The notes beneath the pieces were generated by a model. The model ran no database searches. It had not been told where the DNA came from and was given only the letters and a program-made list of their open reading frames with translations. Positions 10,034 through 18,214 of a DNA stretch of 64,000 bases are shown here, in pieces. The position numbers and the translations under genes were made by a program. Positions within the stretch are counted from its first letter, which is position 1; every line of letters starts with the position of its first letter. This DNA is from M3007 sp046296435 (GTDB lineage Bacteria; Bacteroidota; Bacteroidia; Chitinophagales; Saprospiraceae), in contig JBKBLI010000004.1 of the NCBI GenBank assembly GCA_046296435.1, positions 20,820 to 84,819 on the forward strand, given 5' to 3'.

Positions 10034-11077
10034 ATGAAAAAAATTCTGATAATCGAGGATAATTTTGACGTCAGAGAAAATCTGGCCGAAATTCTGACGC
10101 TATCCGGGTACGAAACTATCGTTGCAGAAAATGGCAAAGCGGGAATCGACGCCGCGCTTCACGAAAATCCCGACCTCATACTGTGCGACATCATGATGCC
10201 CGAGTTGGATGGCTACGGCGTGTTGCACATCCTCAGCAGGCAATCGAAGACCTCAGATACGCCTTTTATCTTCCTTACGGCCAAAGCCGAGCGCGAAGAT
10301 TTCAGGCGCGGTATGGCCCTGGGCGCCGACGACTACATTACCAAACCCTTTGACGACGCCAACCTGCTCCAAACCATCGAAGCCCGAATCCGCAAGAGCG
10401 AACGCCTACGCCATGCTTCAAGCCGCGAAACCGGGTCGCTTGAGCGCTTCATCGACGAAGCCAAAGCCTTAGAGGCCATACGCCGGCTCTCCGACAACCG
10501 CGAGGTGCGCAGCTATCGAAAAAAAGACCTCATCTTCCGCGAAGGTGAAATCCCCCGTTGGCTCTTTTACATTGAAAGCGGTAAGGTCAAACTTTTCAAA
10601 ACCAGCGACGACGGCCGGGAACTGATCATCAAAATCGCTCAGACGGGCGATTTTTTGGGTTATCTGGCCCTGTTCAGCGAGGAAAACTATGCCGAGAGCG
10701 CAGCCGCGGTAGAGGACTGCGCCATCAAACTCATCCCCAAAACAGACTTCGCCGCCCTCGTGTTTGGCAACCGCGACGTGAATGCCCGATTCATCAAAAT
10801 GCTGGCCAGCCACGTGTCCGAGCGCGAGCAACAACTGATCGACCTGGCCTACAATTCTGTGCGCAAACGCGTAGCCGGCATGCTGACCCATGTCAACGAC
10901 CTCCAGTCCGGGGCGCCCATCAACATGCTGCGCGAAGATCTGGCCGCCATGGCCGGCACAGCCAAAGAAACCCTGATCCGAACCCTCACCGACTTCCGTA
11001 ACGAAGGGCTGATCGACATTGTAGATGGCAGCATCCATATCCGCCAACTCCAACGGCTCAAATCCATGCCCAACTAA
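10034..11077 (+). CDS. Response regulator: receiver fused to Crp/Fnr cNMP-binding and HTH domains
   Basis: The 347 residues divide into an N-terminal receiver (about 1-122) with phospho-acceptor Asp52 in 'ILCDIMMPELDG', Thr82 and Lys104 ('YITKPF'); a cyclic-nucleotide-binding beta-roll (about 150-265, 'GEIPRWLFYIESGKVKLF'); and a Crp-type winged HTH (about 275-347, 'LREDLAAMAGTAKETLIRTL'). All receiver residues needed for phosphorylation are present. The cNMP pocket lacks the standard Arg-Ser pair of true Crp, so a cyclic nucleotide may not be the ligand. No histidine kinase gene is adjacent. Fusions of this layout occur in other Bacteroidota. Target genes are unknown. Confidence 0.92.
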   Translation: MKKILIIEDNFDVRENLAEILTLSGYETIVAENGKAGIDAALHENPDLILCDIMMPELDGYGVLHILSRQSKTSDTPFIFLTAKAEREDFRRGMALGADDYITKPFDDANLLQTIEARIRKSERLRHASSRETGSLERFIDEAKALEAIRRLSDNREVRSYRKKDLIFREGEIPRWLFYIESGKVKLFKTSDDGRELIIKIAQTGDFLGYLALFSEENYAESAAAVEDCAIKLIPKTDFAALVFGNRDVNARFIKMLASHVSEREQQLIDLAYNSVRKRVAGMLTHVNDLQSGAPINMLREDLAAMAGTAKETLIRTLTDFRNEGLIDIVDGSIHIRQLQRLKSMPN

Positions 11078-11103
11078 TCGCGCCAGACGGACGCGCGCTC
11101 AAT

Positions 11104-12927
11104 TTATCTGTACAACTCGGCGATCACGCTTTGATATTTTTGCAGGATAACGCGGCGCTTAAGCTTGAGCGTAGGCGTCAACTCGGCCTCTGTGCCATCG
11201 GTTTTGACCGGCTCCCAAGGCATATCGAGCAGCGCAAACTTTTTGACCTGCTCCACGTGGCCAAAGTTTGGGTTGATGCGCTCGACCAGCATCTGGTAAC
11301 GCTCGATCACCTTCGGATGCCGGACCATCTCGCTTATTCCCTTCCAGGTGATTTCGTGACGCTCGCACCACTCGCGCAGCGCGTCGGCGGCAGGTACGAT
11401 GAGCGCTGAGACGAATTTGAGATTTTCGCCCACAACCATGGCGTGCTCCACCAGTCGATGACCTTTGAACATAGACTCAATCGGCGCCGGCGCTACGAAT
11501 TTGCCGCCGCTGGTTTTGATCAGTTCGCGCTTGCGATCGGTGATCTTCAGAAAGCGCGCCCCCGACGGTCCTTTGACCCAACGGCCTACATCGCCGGTGA
11601 CCAGCCAGCGGACGCCGGACTCATCCTGACGAATGACTTCGGCGGTCTCTTCGGGTTTTTTGTAGTAACCGTGCATGATGCCCGGCCCCGAGGCCCACAC
11701 CTCTCCTTCGTCGTGCCCGTAAGCCTCTCCCAACGGCTCTATGCGCACCGATACGCCCTCCAGCGGCAAGCCCACGGCGCCCAAAAGAGCGCCGCCCTTT
11801 TCAAAACGGCTGAAGGCGATGGCAGGCGCCGCTTCTGTGAGGCCATAACCCTCGCGTACCTGAATTCCCGCAGCGTTGAACGTGCGCATAATATTGGCCG
11901 GACAAGCGTTGGCGCCGGTGATGATCCCCCGAATAGAGCCACCCAACGCCTCGCGCCATTTGGCGAAGATCAGGCGATCGGCTATACGGCGCTGTAAGCC
12001 CGCCCAGCCGCCGAAGGTCTTGTCGAAGGCCCAATCGTCCGTGAGGCGCATGGCCCAGAAAAACAGCGCGCGTTTTAAGCCCTTGAGTTGCAGCCCTTTA
12101 TCCAGGATTTTGTCATAGACCTTTTCGAGCAGACGCGGCACGGTAGTAAAAAAGTGGGGCGATACGCTTTTGAGGTCGCCATTGTCGCCCCCCAGATTCT
12201 CTGTACCGGTAAACGCAACTGAGGCTCCGTAGGCCGTGTAAGCATAGATCACTGCGCGCTCGAAAATATGGCTCACAGGCAGAAAGCTCAATGCGCGCAT
12301 GCCCGGCGTCATGGGGATGAGATTGCGCATGGCTTCGACATTGAATACGATGTTGCGGTGACTGAGCATGACGCCTTTGGGGTTGCCGGTGGTGCCCGAG
12401 GTGTAGATCAAGGTGCAAATGTCGTCGGGCTTGATGCTGTCGCGAATGCGGGCCAATCGCTCCGTGTCGCCCCCCTGCGGCAGGTCGTCCCATGCCCTGA
12501 TCCCTTGCCCGCCGCTTAGGGACAAGATCTCGCGCAATCCGGACAGTTGCGCGGCTGCAGCGCTCACCTTTTCGTACAGGTCGCCATCGCCTGTGAAACA
12601 GTATCTGACTTCCGCCTCATCCAGAATGTAACGGTACTCGCGCGCGCTGATGGTAGGGTACATGGGCACGTGCAATGCGCCGATCTGAAGCAAGGCAAAG
12701 TCAAGAGCTACCCATTCGGGACTTGTGCGATAGACCACGGAAGCGATTTTGTCGCCGGGCTGCACGCCGAGCTGCAATAGGCCGAGACTGATCTCGTTGA
12801 CTTTTTCGGTCATTTGAAGCGTGCTCCAATACCGCCATTCACCGTCTTTTTTATGCCCGAATGCGCGCTCCTGCGGGAAACTTTCCGCTTGGTCGTAGAG
12901 GTAATCAAACAGTCTTTTTTCATTCAT
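11104..12927 (-). CDS. Long-chain fatty-acid/AMP-dependent CoA ligase
   Basis: This 607-residue ANL-superfamily enzyme activates fatty acids to acyl-CoA through an acyl-adenylate. Motifs in order are the phosphate-binding loop 'LIYTSGTTGNPKGVMLSH' (about residue 175), 'GYGLTEAAPAIAFSRF' (about 360), the hinge-region 'WLVTGDVGRW' and the catalytic-lysine region near 'DRKRELIKTSGGKFV'. It matches the long-chain synthetases of about 600 residues found as FadD15-like paralogues. It is a single gene, convergent with the REC-Crp gene. Chain-length preference cannot be read from the sequence. Confidence 0.93.
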   Translation of the reverse strand: MNEKRLFDYLYDQAESFPQERAFGHKKDGEWRYWSTLQMTEKVNEISLGLLQLGVQPGDKIASVVYRTSPEWVALDFALLQIGALHVPMYPTISAREYRYILDEAEVRYCFTGDGDLYEKVSAAAAQLSGLREILSLSGGQGIRAWDDLPQGGDTERLARIRDSIKPDDICTLIYTSGTTGNPKGVMLSHRNIVFNVEAMRNLIPMTPGMRALSFLPVSHIFERAVIYAYTAYGASVAFTGTENLGGDNGDLKSVSPHFFTTVPRLLEKVYDKILDKGLQLKGLKRALFFWAMRLTDDWAFDKTFGGWAGLQRRIADRLIFAKWREALGGSIRGIITGANACPANIMRTFNAAGIQVREGYGLTEAAPAIAFSRFEKGGALLGAVGLPLEGVSVRIEPLGEAYGHDEGEVWASGPGIMHGYYKKPEETAEVIRQDESGVRWLVTGDVGRWVKGPSGARFLKITDRKRELIKTSGGKFVAPAPIESMFKGHRLVEHAMVVGENLKFVSALIVPAADALREWCERHEITWKGISEMVRHPKVIERYQMLVERINPNFGHVEQVKKFALLDMPWEPVKTDGTEAELTPTLKLKRRVILQKYQSVIAELYR

Positions 12928-13420
12928 AAATCGCTGACATGAGGCGCGAATGCGCGCATTTTATTTAAAACTTTTTTTTTGAAAATAAAAATTTAGCGCA
13001 ACGTTAACTCTTTTTTTACAAATCCGAAACAAAAAAAAGACTGAGGCTTTTTTTTGAGAATGCCTTACTACGCACAAAAAACTGACGCTTGGTGCGATTG
13101 TCGCAGTAAGGAAGCAAACGCTTTGCAAAAAAACAAAATGTTTTTTTTGAGAAGATGTTTTTTAGTTAAAATTCTGCGCCGTATCTTTGCAGCATTGCAG
13201 GGAATGGCTGCTTCCACGAAAATATTTTTTTCTCGCCTTGGAAGCGGATGGATAATCAAATTTAATCAGAATGTCGGGCGTGCGCCAAAGCGCTAAACGC
13301 GCAATTCCATTGCCGTCACAGTTCGACATCATAGTTCCTTTGCGTCGCGCAACGGGCAGGTTATTGTCGCTTCGCAAGAGCGCTTATCATTTGACTTTGG
13401 TTTGAAAAAAACGGCAGAAT
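12928..13420. other. Long AT-rich intergenic region with homopolymer tracts
   Basis: 493 bases separate divergent genes. The left half is rich in T and A runs of eight to ten bases. A good -7 element lies at 13182-13189 but is 230 bases from the downstream ATG. A possible stem (GCTTCCA at about 13211 with TGGAAGC at about 13240) follows it. I see no convincing protein; the short frames here lack homology-like texture. A small RNA or long leader is possible. Confidence 0.5.
13182..13189 (+). promoter_or_regulatory. -7 element TATCTTTG(CAGC)
   Basis: This perfect TAnnTTTG element is followed by CAGC. No TTG is found at the usual distance upstream. It would start a transcript with a leader of about 225 bases before the TPR gene, or a small RNA. 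Confidence 0.45.
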
Positions 13421-14449
13421 ATGAGTCATACGCAATGCGGTCATTACAAGTTGGTATTCAAAGGCGAATTGCATTTTGGCGTTCGCAAGGCCTATGATTT
13501 GGCCATCAGCGAATGGAATACCCGTTTGGATCGTTACTATAAAACCGATGTGCTCTTCAAGCAGGAAGCAATTTTTGATGAGGAAAACCTCATTTTGAGC
13601 TTGAAAGTGCATACCGCTCATTCGGCCAGCGACAAGGCGTGGAAGCATACCGTGGGCATATTGGGCAGCATGGCGCAATTTGCCATAATGGGCAAAATCA
13701 TGGCTTGGAAGTTAGAAAACGGCGCCCTGCGCGAATCAGCCATGATCGAGCCTACTTCCGACAAAGGCGCTGCGGTAATGTTCCGCAAAGGATGTATTCT
13801 GCTGGACAAAGGAGAGATTGAGGAAGCCGCAGAGGCGCTGACGACCGTCATTACCCGCTACGAACATCACGCGCTTGCATTCGAACGCAGAGGCATTATC
13901 AATTATAAGCTGAAAAACTTTGACGCCGCATTGAGGGACTTTAGCAAGAGCATCGTCATCAAACCGGATTTGGCGCCTTCATACTACGGCTGCGGCAAAG
14001 TGCACATGATCAAAAACCAGTGGGAAGAAGCTTGCGCCGCGTTTACCCAAGCCCATCAATACGCTCTGGCTTTAGAATCGGTTTATTGGTTGGCGCGCCT
14101 GCGCAAGGGCGAGTGTCTGACCCACCTCGAACGCTTCGAGGAGGCGTTCGGAGAAGTGAACGCTTACCTCAACCGCAAATTTCCGGATGGCGACTACTGC
14201 GCCAGCAGGATCCCCAAAGCATACTTTATCAAAGGTAAGGCCCTTTTGGGGCTGGGCCAGATCGACGAAGGCTTAGATTGCTTTCTCGCAGCCCGCAAAG
14301 AAGCCCGTATCCGCAAAAATCTGAACCCCCGCGACCAAAAAGTGGTGGACCGATTTACGGATCCGGTCATTGCCGGCAGCGCCCGAGAAGCCCTCAACAA
14401 AGGGCTGCCGCTCGAGGCCGTGCTGCGCGCGCAACTCGGCGAGAATTAA
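13421..14449 (+). CDS. TPR-repeat protein with unclassified N-terminal domain
   Basis: This 342-residue protein is predicted to be cytoplasmic because no signal peptide is seen. Residues 1-115 form an unrecognised region with 'GHYKLVFKGELHFGVRKAY' and a small Gly-rich segment 'ILGSMAQFAIMGKIMAWKLE'. Residues 120-310 hold about five TPR-like helical pairs, e.g. 'AVMFRKGCILLDKGEIEEA', 'AFERRGIINYKLKNFDAAL', 'APSYYGCGKVHMIKNQWEE', 'YFIKGKALLGLGQIDEGLD'. It is likely a scaffold for protein interactions. Neighbours give no functional hint: it is convergent with the GNAT-nitrilase gene. Confidence 0.8.
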   Translation: MSHTQCGHYKLVFKGELHFGVRKAYDLAISEWNTRLDRYYKTDVLFKQEAIFDEENLILSLKVHTAHSASDKAWKHTVGILGSMAQFAIMGKIMAWKLENGALRESAMIEPTSDKGAAVMFRKGCILLDKGEIEEAAEALTTVITRYEHHALAFERRGIINYKLKNFDAALRDFSKSIVIKPDLAPSYYGCGKVHMIKNQWEEACAAFTQAHQYALALESVYWLARLRKGECLTHLERFEEAFGEVNAYLNRKFPDGDYCASRIPKAYFIKGKALLGLGQIDEGLDCFLAARKEARIRKNLNPRDQKVVDRFTDPVIAGSAREALNKGLPLEAVLRAQLGEN

Positions 14450-14760
14450 GCCGACTACTTACGCCTAATTGGCCGCCGACTAAGATTGAGATTGATTTTC
14501 GGGTATCTTACTCACCGCGCCTGTGACGCCGGAGAGTTACTGTTGCATCATTTGCACAGCCTTGTTGGCGTTTTGCGCGGCGGAAGGCTGTAGAGCGCGC
14601 AATGCACAGCGCCGCATTTCGCGCCTGCCGCTCGCTTCTCTTTTCGCGCAAAGCGCGGGGCATGGACGAACCTGTGAGATTCCATTCGGACAAAAGGCGA
14701 GCTACACGTTAAGCGCGCTTCCTTTTTTTGCGAAAAAAATTAAGTCGCGCGGAACGGGCC
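14450..14760. other. Convergent intergenic region without recognisable gene
   Basis: 311 bases lie between the convergent TPR and GNAT-nitrilase genes. The only structure I see is a seven-T, GCG, seven-A palindrome at 14723-14739, flanked by self-complementary GCGCGC-type words. Short frames here look random. Confidence 0.5.
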
Positions 14761-16281
14761 TCACTGTTTTTTCAAAACAAAAATATCCTTGCGGCGGTCG
14801 CGCAGGTTGCGCACGCTACCGAAGCGGTTGAGTTCGCGCAGGAGGTCGATATCCACATCGGCGATCAGGATCATCTCGGTGTTGGGCGTGGCTTCCGCTT
14901 TGATGCCGTTGGAGGGAAAAGAGAAGTCGCAAGGCGTAAACACCGTGCTTTGGGCGTATTGAATGTCCATGTTGTGGACGTTGGGCAGGTTGCCCACGCT
15001 TCCGGCAATGGCCACATAGCATTCATTCTCGATCGCGCGGGCCTGTGCGCAGTGTCTGACGCGGGAATAGCCGTTTTGGGTATCGGTCAGGAAGGGCACG
15101 AAGAGGATATCCATGCCCTCGTCGGCGAGGAGTCGGCTGAGTTCCGGAAACTCGACGTCGTAACAGATGAGCACCCCGATTTTTCCGCTATCGGTTTCGA
15201 AGGTGCGGAAGCCCGACCCGCCCTGCATACCCCAAATACGGGCTTCGTCGGGGGTGACGTGTATTTTTTCGTAGCGATCTATGGAGCCGTCGCGCCTACA
15301 GAGATAGCCTACGTTCAGCAGCACATCATCTGCGATTTCCGGCATGCTTCCGCTGATAATGTTGATGTTGTAAGAGATGGCCAACTCGGCAAACCGCCGG
15401 ACGATGTGCGGCGTATATTTGGCCAATTCGCGGATGGCTTGCGGCTCGGACAGGTGGTTGTAATCGGCCATCAGCGGCGCGTTGAAAAATTCGGGGAACA
15501 GGGCAAAGTCGCAGCGATAACCCGATACGGCATCCACGAAGTATTCAACCTGTTGCATCAGTTCGTCCAGATTGGCGTAGGGTCGCATTTGCCACTGCAC
15601 GAGTCCAAGCCGCACGACCTTGCTGACAAAAGAGGCTTTCTCGATAGGCTTTTCGTAGTATATGTTGTCCCATTCGAGCAACACGGCATATTCGCCGGAG
15701 GCTTCGTCGCCCTCGAGATAACCCTTGAGCACCTTCACCGGGTGGAAGTCGTTGGAGATCTGGAAGTTGAGCACGGGGTCGTCGATCTCCTTGCGACGCA
15801 CTTTGTCGATGTATTCCTTTGGGCTGAGCGCAGCGGCATAGTGGTGATAATTGGGTATGCGACCGCCAAATGCAATGCTGCGCAAGTTTAGATTTTCGCA
15901 GAGTTCTTTGCGGTAGTCGTAGAGGCGGCGACCCAGCCGCAGACCCCGGTATTCGGGCTTGATGAACACGTCTATACCGTACAGCACATCGCCCTCGTCG
16001 CTGTGCGTATCGAAAGTGTAGCTGCCGGTAATCTCTTTGTAGGTGTGGTTGCGTTCGACAAGTTCGCGGGGCACAACAATGGACAACGCGCAACCGGCTA
16101 TGTGCCCGTTGACTTTGACGACCACCTGACCTTCGGGGAATATGCGAATGAGTTTACCAATCTGCTCCTCGCTCCAAAACGCATTTTGCAGATTTGAATA
16201 AGCGGCGATCATCGCCTCTTTGAGTTCGGCGTAGTCCGACAGCGTCAGAAACGCCATTTCTATGTTAGTGGCCTCAACCAT
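14761..16281 (-). CDS. GNAT acetyltransferase-carbon-nitrogen hydrolase fusion
   Basis: The 506-residue protein has an N-terminal GNAT domain (about 1-215, acetyl-CoA loop 'YRGLRLGRRLYDYRKEL') and a C-terminal nitrilase-superfamily amidohydrolase (about 225-500). The nitrilase catalytic triad is visible as Glu in 'ALFPEFFNAPL', Lys in 'RYEKIHVTPDE' and Cys in 'VLICYDVEFPE'. This fusion is known in many bacteria but its substrate is unsettled; the hydrolase probably removes an amide from a small metabolite. The DUF389 gene ends four bases upstream of its start, so the two are probably co-transcribed. Confidence 0.93.
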   Translation of the reverse strand: MVEATNIEMAFLTLSDYAELKEAMIAAYSNLQNAFWSEEQIGKLIRIFPEGQVVVKVNGHIAGCALSIVVPRELVERNHTYKEITGSYTFDTHSDEGDVLYGIDVFIKPEYRGLRLGRRLYDYRKELCENLNLRSIAFGGRIPNYHHYAAALSPKEYIDKVRRKEIDDPVLNFQISNDFHPVKVLKGYLEGDEASGEYAVLLEWDNIYYEKPIEKASFVSKVVRLGLVQWQMRPYANLDELMQQVEYFVDAVSGYRCDFALFPEFFNAPLMADYNHLSEPQAIRELAKYTPHIVRRFAELAISYNINIISGSMPEIADDVLLNVGYLCRRDGSIDRYEKIHVTPDEARIWGMQGGSGFRTFETDSGKIGVLICYDVEFPELSRLLADEGMDILFVPFLTDTQNGYSRVRHCAQARAIENECYVAIAGSVGNLPNVHNMDIQYAQSTVFTPCDFSFPSNGIKAEATPNTEMILIADVDIDLLRELNRFGSVRNLRDRRKDIFVLKKQ

Positions 16282-16285
16282 ACGT

Positions 16286-17617
16286 TTATTGTGAATCTAA
16301 TACAAAATAAACGCTTATCGCCTCGTTGCCAGTGCGCGCTTTGAGCCAGGCTTTCAATCGCTTCTTGGACTCCTCGTCCAAAGTCGAGGGAGAAGAAGCT
16401 ATGATCGCAACGAGATTTTTTTGTTCCTTTTTCGCGCTGTAAGTGACGGCGTCCATGAACGTGACCTCGCTCACCGCGGGATACAGACTCTGAATTTCGG
16501 CCAGCATCTTTTTGCCCAGCATGGTGCGGTTGACGATGCTGTCGCGGGTTCTTTCGGCGTCTTTAAGGCGATTATTCAACCTGTTGACCTCGGCGCGCAG
16601 TTGCGATATTTCGCTGTAGCTTTGCGAATTGGCATCGGCAAAGGCTATCCCTTGTTCAATTTGCAGATTGGCGTTAGCCAGGTTAAAATCCCAGCTCTTT
16701 TCCTTGATCGCAAGTTTTTCGGAGTCGCTCAGCGGACTGCCGCCGTAGATCAGCCGGATGCTTTTGAGACTGGGATCCACCTCGCTGCTGAGCAGGAAAT
16801 TACCTTCGACCAGCGTGACGTTTTTGATAAAACGCTTGGCGTTCTCAGTGAACCGCTCCTTCTGTACCAACGTGTACCCAAAGTAAAGACTTGGGATGAT
16901 CGTGATGACCAGCACCAAAGAGATCAGTTGGTTGATTTGCTTTTTTTGCGAAGGCTCGATATCGCTGCGTATCGGAAAATCCAGCAACTGGGAGATTAGC
17001 AAAGCGGCCAACGCGATAAATACCGCATTGATCGTAAACAGGTAAAAAGCCCCAAAAAAATAATAAAACTGGCCGGTCGCCAGTCCGTATCCCGCCGTAC
17101 ACAATGGGGGCATGAGGGCCGTGGCGATGGCGGCGCCTGGTATCACGTTGCCTTTCTTCTGGCTGCTGGTGGCTACAATACAGGCCAAGCCGCCAAACAG
17201 CGCGATCAATACATCGTATATCGTCGGGCTGGTGCGGGCCAACAACTCAGAATGCGCCGTCGATACGGGACTGATCGAAAAATAAAGCGTCGAAACGGTC
17301 AAACTGGCCCCCACCGCAAAACCTAGATTTTTGAGGGCCGAGCGCAGCAGCACAAAATCGTAAGTGGCTATGCCGTAGCCAATGCCCATGATCGGCCCCA
17401 TCAGCGGCGAGATCAACATGGCGCCGATAATCACCGCCGTAGAGTTCACGTTTAGCCCCACCGACGCTACGCCTATGGCAAACATCAAGATCCAAAGGTT
17501 GGTGCCTTTGATCACCACATCCTTCTCAATGGTGTCGTGTATCTTGTCGTAAAATTCAATCTCGCTTCGGAGATTCAGATAAGAGACAATACGTCGAAGA
17601 AACCCAGGGTTTAGCAT
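16286..17617 (-). CDS. DUF389/TIGR00341-family polytopic membrane protein
   Basis: This 443-residue protein has about six membrane helices between residues 35 and 260, with the family blocks 'VNSTAVIIGAMLISPLMGPI', 'GASLTVSTLYFSISP' and 'GAAIATALMPPLCTAGYGL'. A soluble C-terminal half follows with a coiled coil at about 320-350 ('EISQLRAEVNRLNNRLKDAE'). The molecular function of the family is not established. A -7 element lies 22-29 bases upstream, and the next gene starts only four bases after its stop, so it leads a two-gene operon with the GNAT-nitrilase gene. Confidence 0.9.
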   Translation of the reverse strand: MLNPGFLRRIVSYLNLRSEIEFYDKIHDTIEKDVVIKGTNLWILMFAIGVASVGLNVNSTAVIIGAMLISPLMGPIMGIGYGIATYDFVLLRSALKNLGFAVGASLTVSTLYFSISPVSTAHSELLARTSPTIYDVLIALFGGLACIVATSSQKKGNVIPGAAIATALMPPLCTAGYGLATGQFYYFFGAFYLFTINAVFIALAALLISQLLDFPIRSDIEPSQKKQINQLISLVLVITIIPSLYFGYTLVQKERFTENAKRFIKNVTLVEGNFLLSSEVDPSLKSIRLIYGGSPLSDSEKLAIKEKSWDFNLANANLQIEQGIAFADANSQSYSEISQLRAEVNRLNNRLKDAERTRDSIVNRTMLGKKMLAEIQSLYPAVSEVTFMDAVTYSAKKEQKNLVAIIASSPSTLDEESKKRLKAWLKARTGNEAISVYFVLDSQ

Positions 17618-17638
17618 GTTTAATGGATCGATTTATCA

Positions 17639-17646
17639 CAAAGATA
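17639..17646 (-). promoter_or_regulatory. -7 element TATCTTTG before the DUF389 gene
   Basis: TATCTTTG on the minus strand ends 21 bases before the ATG. No clear -33 TTG is seen at the normal spacing. Confidence 0.5.
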
Positions 17647-17671
17647 GCCACTCGCGTGAACTTCATCCACA

Positions 17672-17688
17672 TTTTTGCAAAAAAAAAA
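17672..17688. repeat. T-tract/A-tract palindrome followed by GCGCC
   Basis: Five T, GC and ten A are followed by GCGCCTAG. It lies just downstream of the stop of the truncated minus-strand membrane-protein fragment and is of the same type as the elements at 42200 and 59166. Confidence 0.4.
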
Positions 17689-17692
17689 GCGC

Positions 17693-17818
17693 CTAGCTTT
17701 GGGCGACAGCCAGTTTTTTGCCTTGCCAGCGCACTGCCCTCCTCGTCTTTTTATGAAAAAATACCGCCCCAATGGTAAATGCGCCAATAAAATTGATCCA
17801 AAACCAGGCAACTCCTCG
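17693..17818 (-). CDS. C-terminal fragment of a membrane protein, cut by the assembly gap
   Basis: About 41 residues can be read from the gap edge to a TAG: a hydrophobic helix 'VAWFWINFIGAFTIGAVFF' followed by a basic tail ending 'KKLAVAQS'. The texture resembles the last helix of transporters such as sodium/solute symporters, but the fragment is too short to classify. The rest of the gene is in or beyond the 97-base gap. Reading across the gap is not justified, because the frame on the far side belongs to a different gene remnant. Confidence 0.45.
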   Translation of the reverse strand, partial: RGVAWFWINFIGAFTIGAVFFHKKTRRAVRWQGKKLAVAQS

Positions 17819-17915
17819 NNNNNNNNNNNNNNNNNNNNNNNNNNNNNNNNNNNNNNNNNNNNNNNNNNNNNNNNNNNNNNNNNNNNNNNNNNNNNNNNNN
17901 NNNNNNNNNNNNNNN
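17819..17915. other. Assembly gap (97 N)
   Basis: A run of 97 undetermined bases. The true length of the missing sequence may differ. Both flanks carry gene fragments, so a misjoin or collapsed region is possible. Confidence 0.99.
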
Positions 17916-17952
17916 CAAAAGTCATTCACCCAGGCTTTAGCCAAAAATAATT

Positions 17953-18214
17953 TTGCTTTTCGTTGTTCATCTGAAAACGATCCTGTTATCCCCAGGCTGT
18001 ATCGCGCAGGTCCCGGAAGCGACCAACCAGCTAACGCCCAGCGAAAGCCTATCCGCCGAAAATGCGGCCGCGCTGCACGACAAACTAAAAAGCATCCCGG
18101 AAGGCCTACAACTGGCCTTCGCGCTAATCGATACAAATTCAGTATCTTTTTATGGCATCATTCGCCGAAACGACGCCCGGCGAGCGCTACGCTTACTCCA
18201 ATCCGGGCGCGAGC
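17953..18214 (+). pseudogene. Degraded serine hydrolase (beta-lactamase/transpeptidase-like) remnant
   Basis: The frame from the TTG at 17953 gives a hydrophobic leader ending 'LLSPGCIAQ', then 'GLQLAFALIDTNSVSFYGII', which matches the N-terminal strands of Bacteroidota serine hydrolases. In the +1 frame from 18152 the sequence becomes 'FAETTPGERYAYSNPGASL', the family's Tyr-x-Asn motif region. The roughly 130 residues normally between them, including the catalytic Ser-x-x-Lys, are absent, and the join is out of frame. The remnant stops exactly at the stop codon of the opposing aldo/keto reductase gene. No ATG is available at the start. Loss by internal deletion is inferred. Confidence 0.6.

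Noticed and set aside
14728..15891. Long plus-strand reading frame of 387 codons
   Set aside because: It lies antisense to the GNAT-nitrilase gene, whose motifs are intact; the plus frame is compositionally a shadow.
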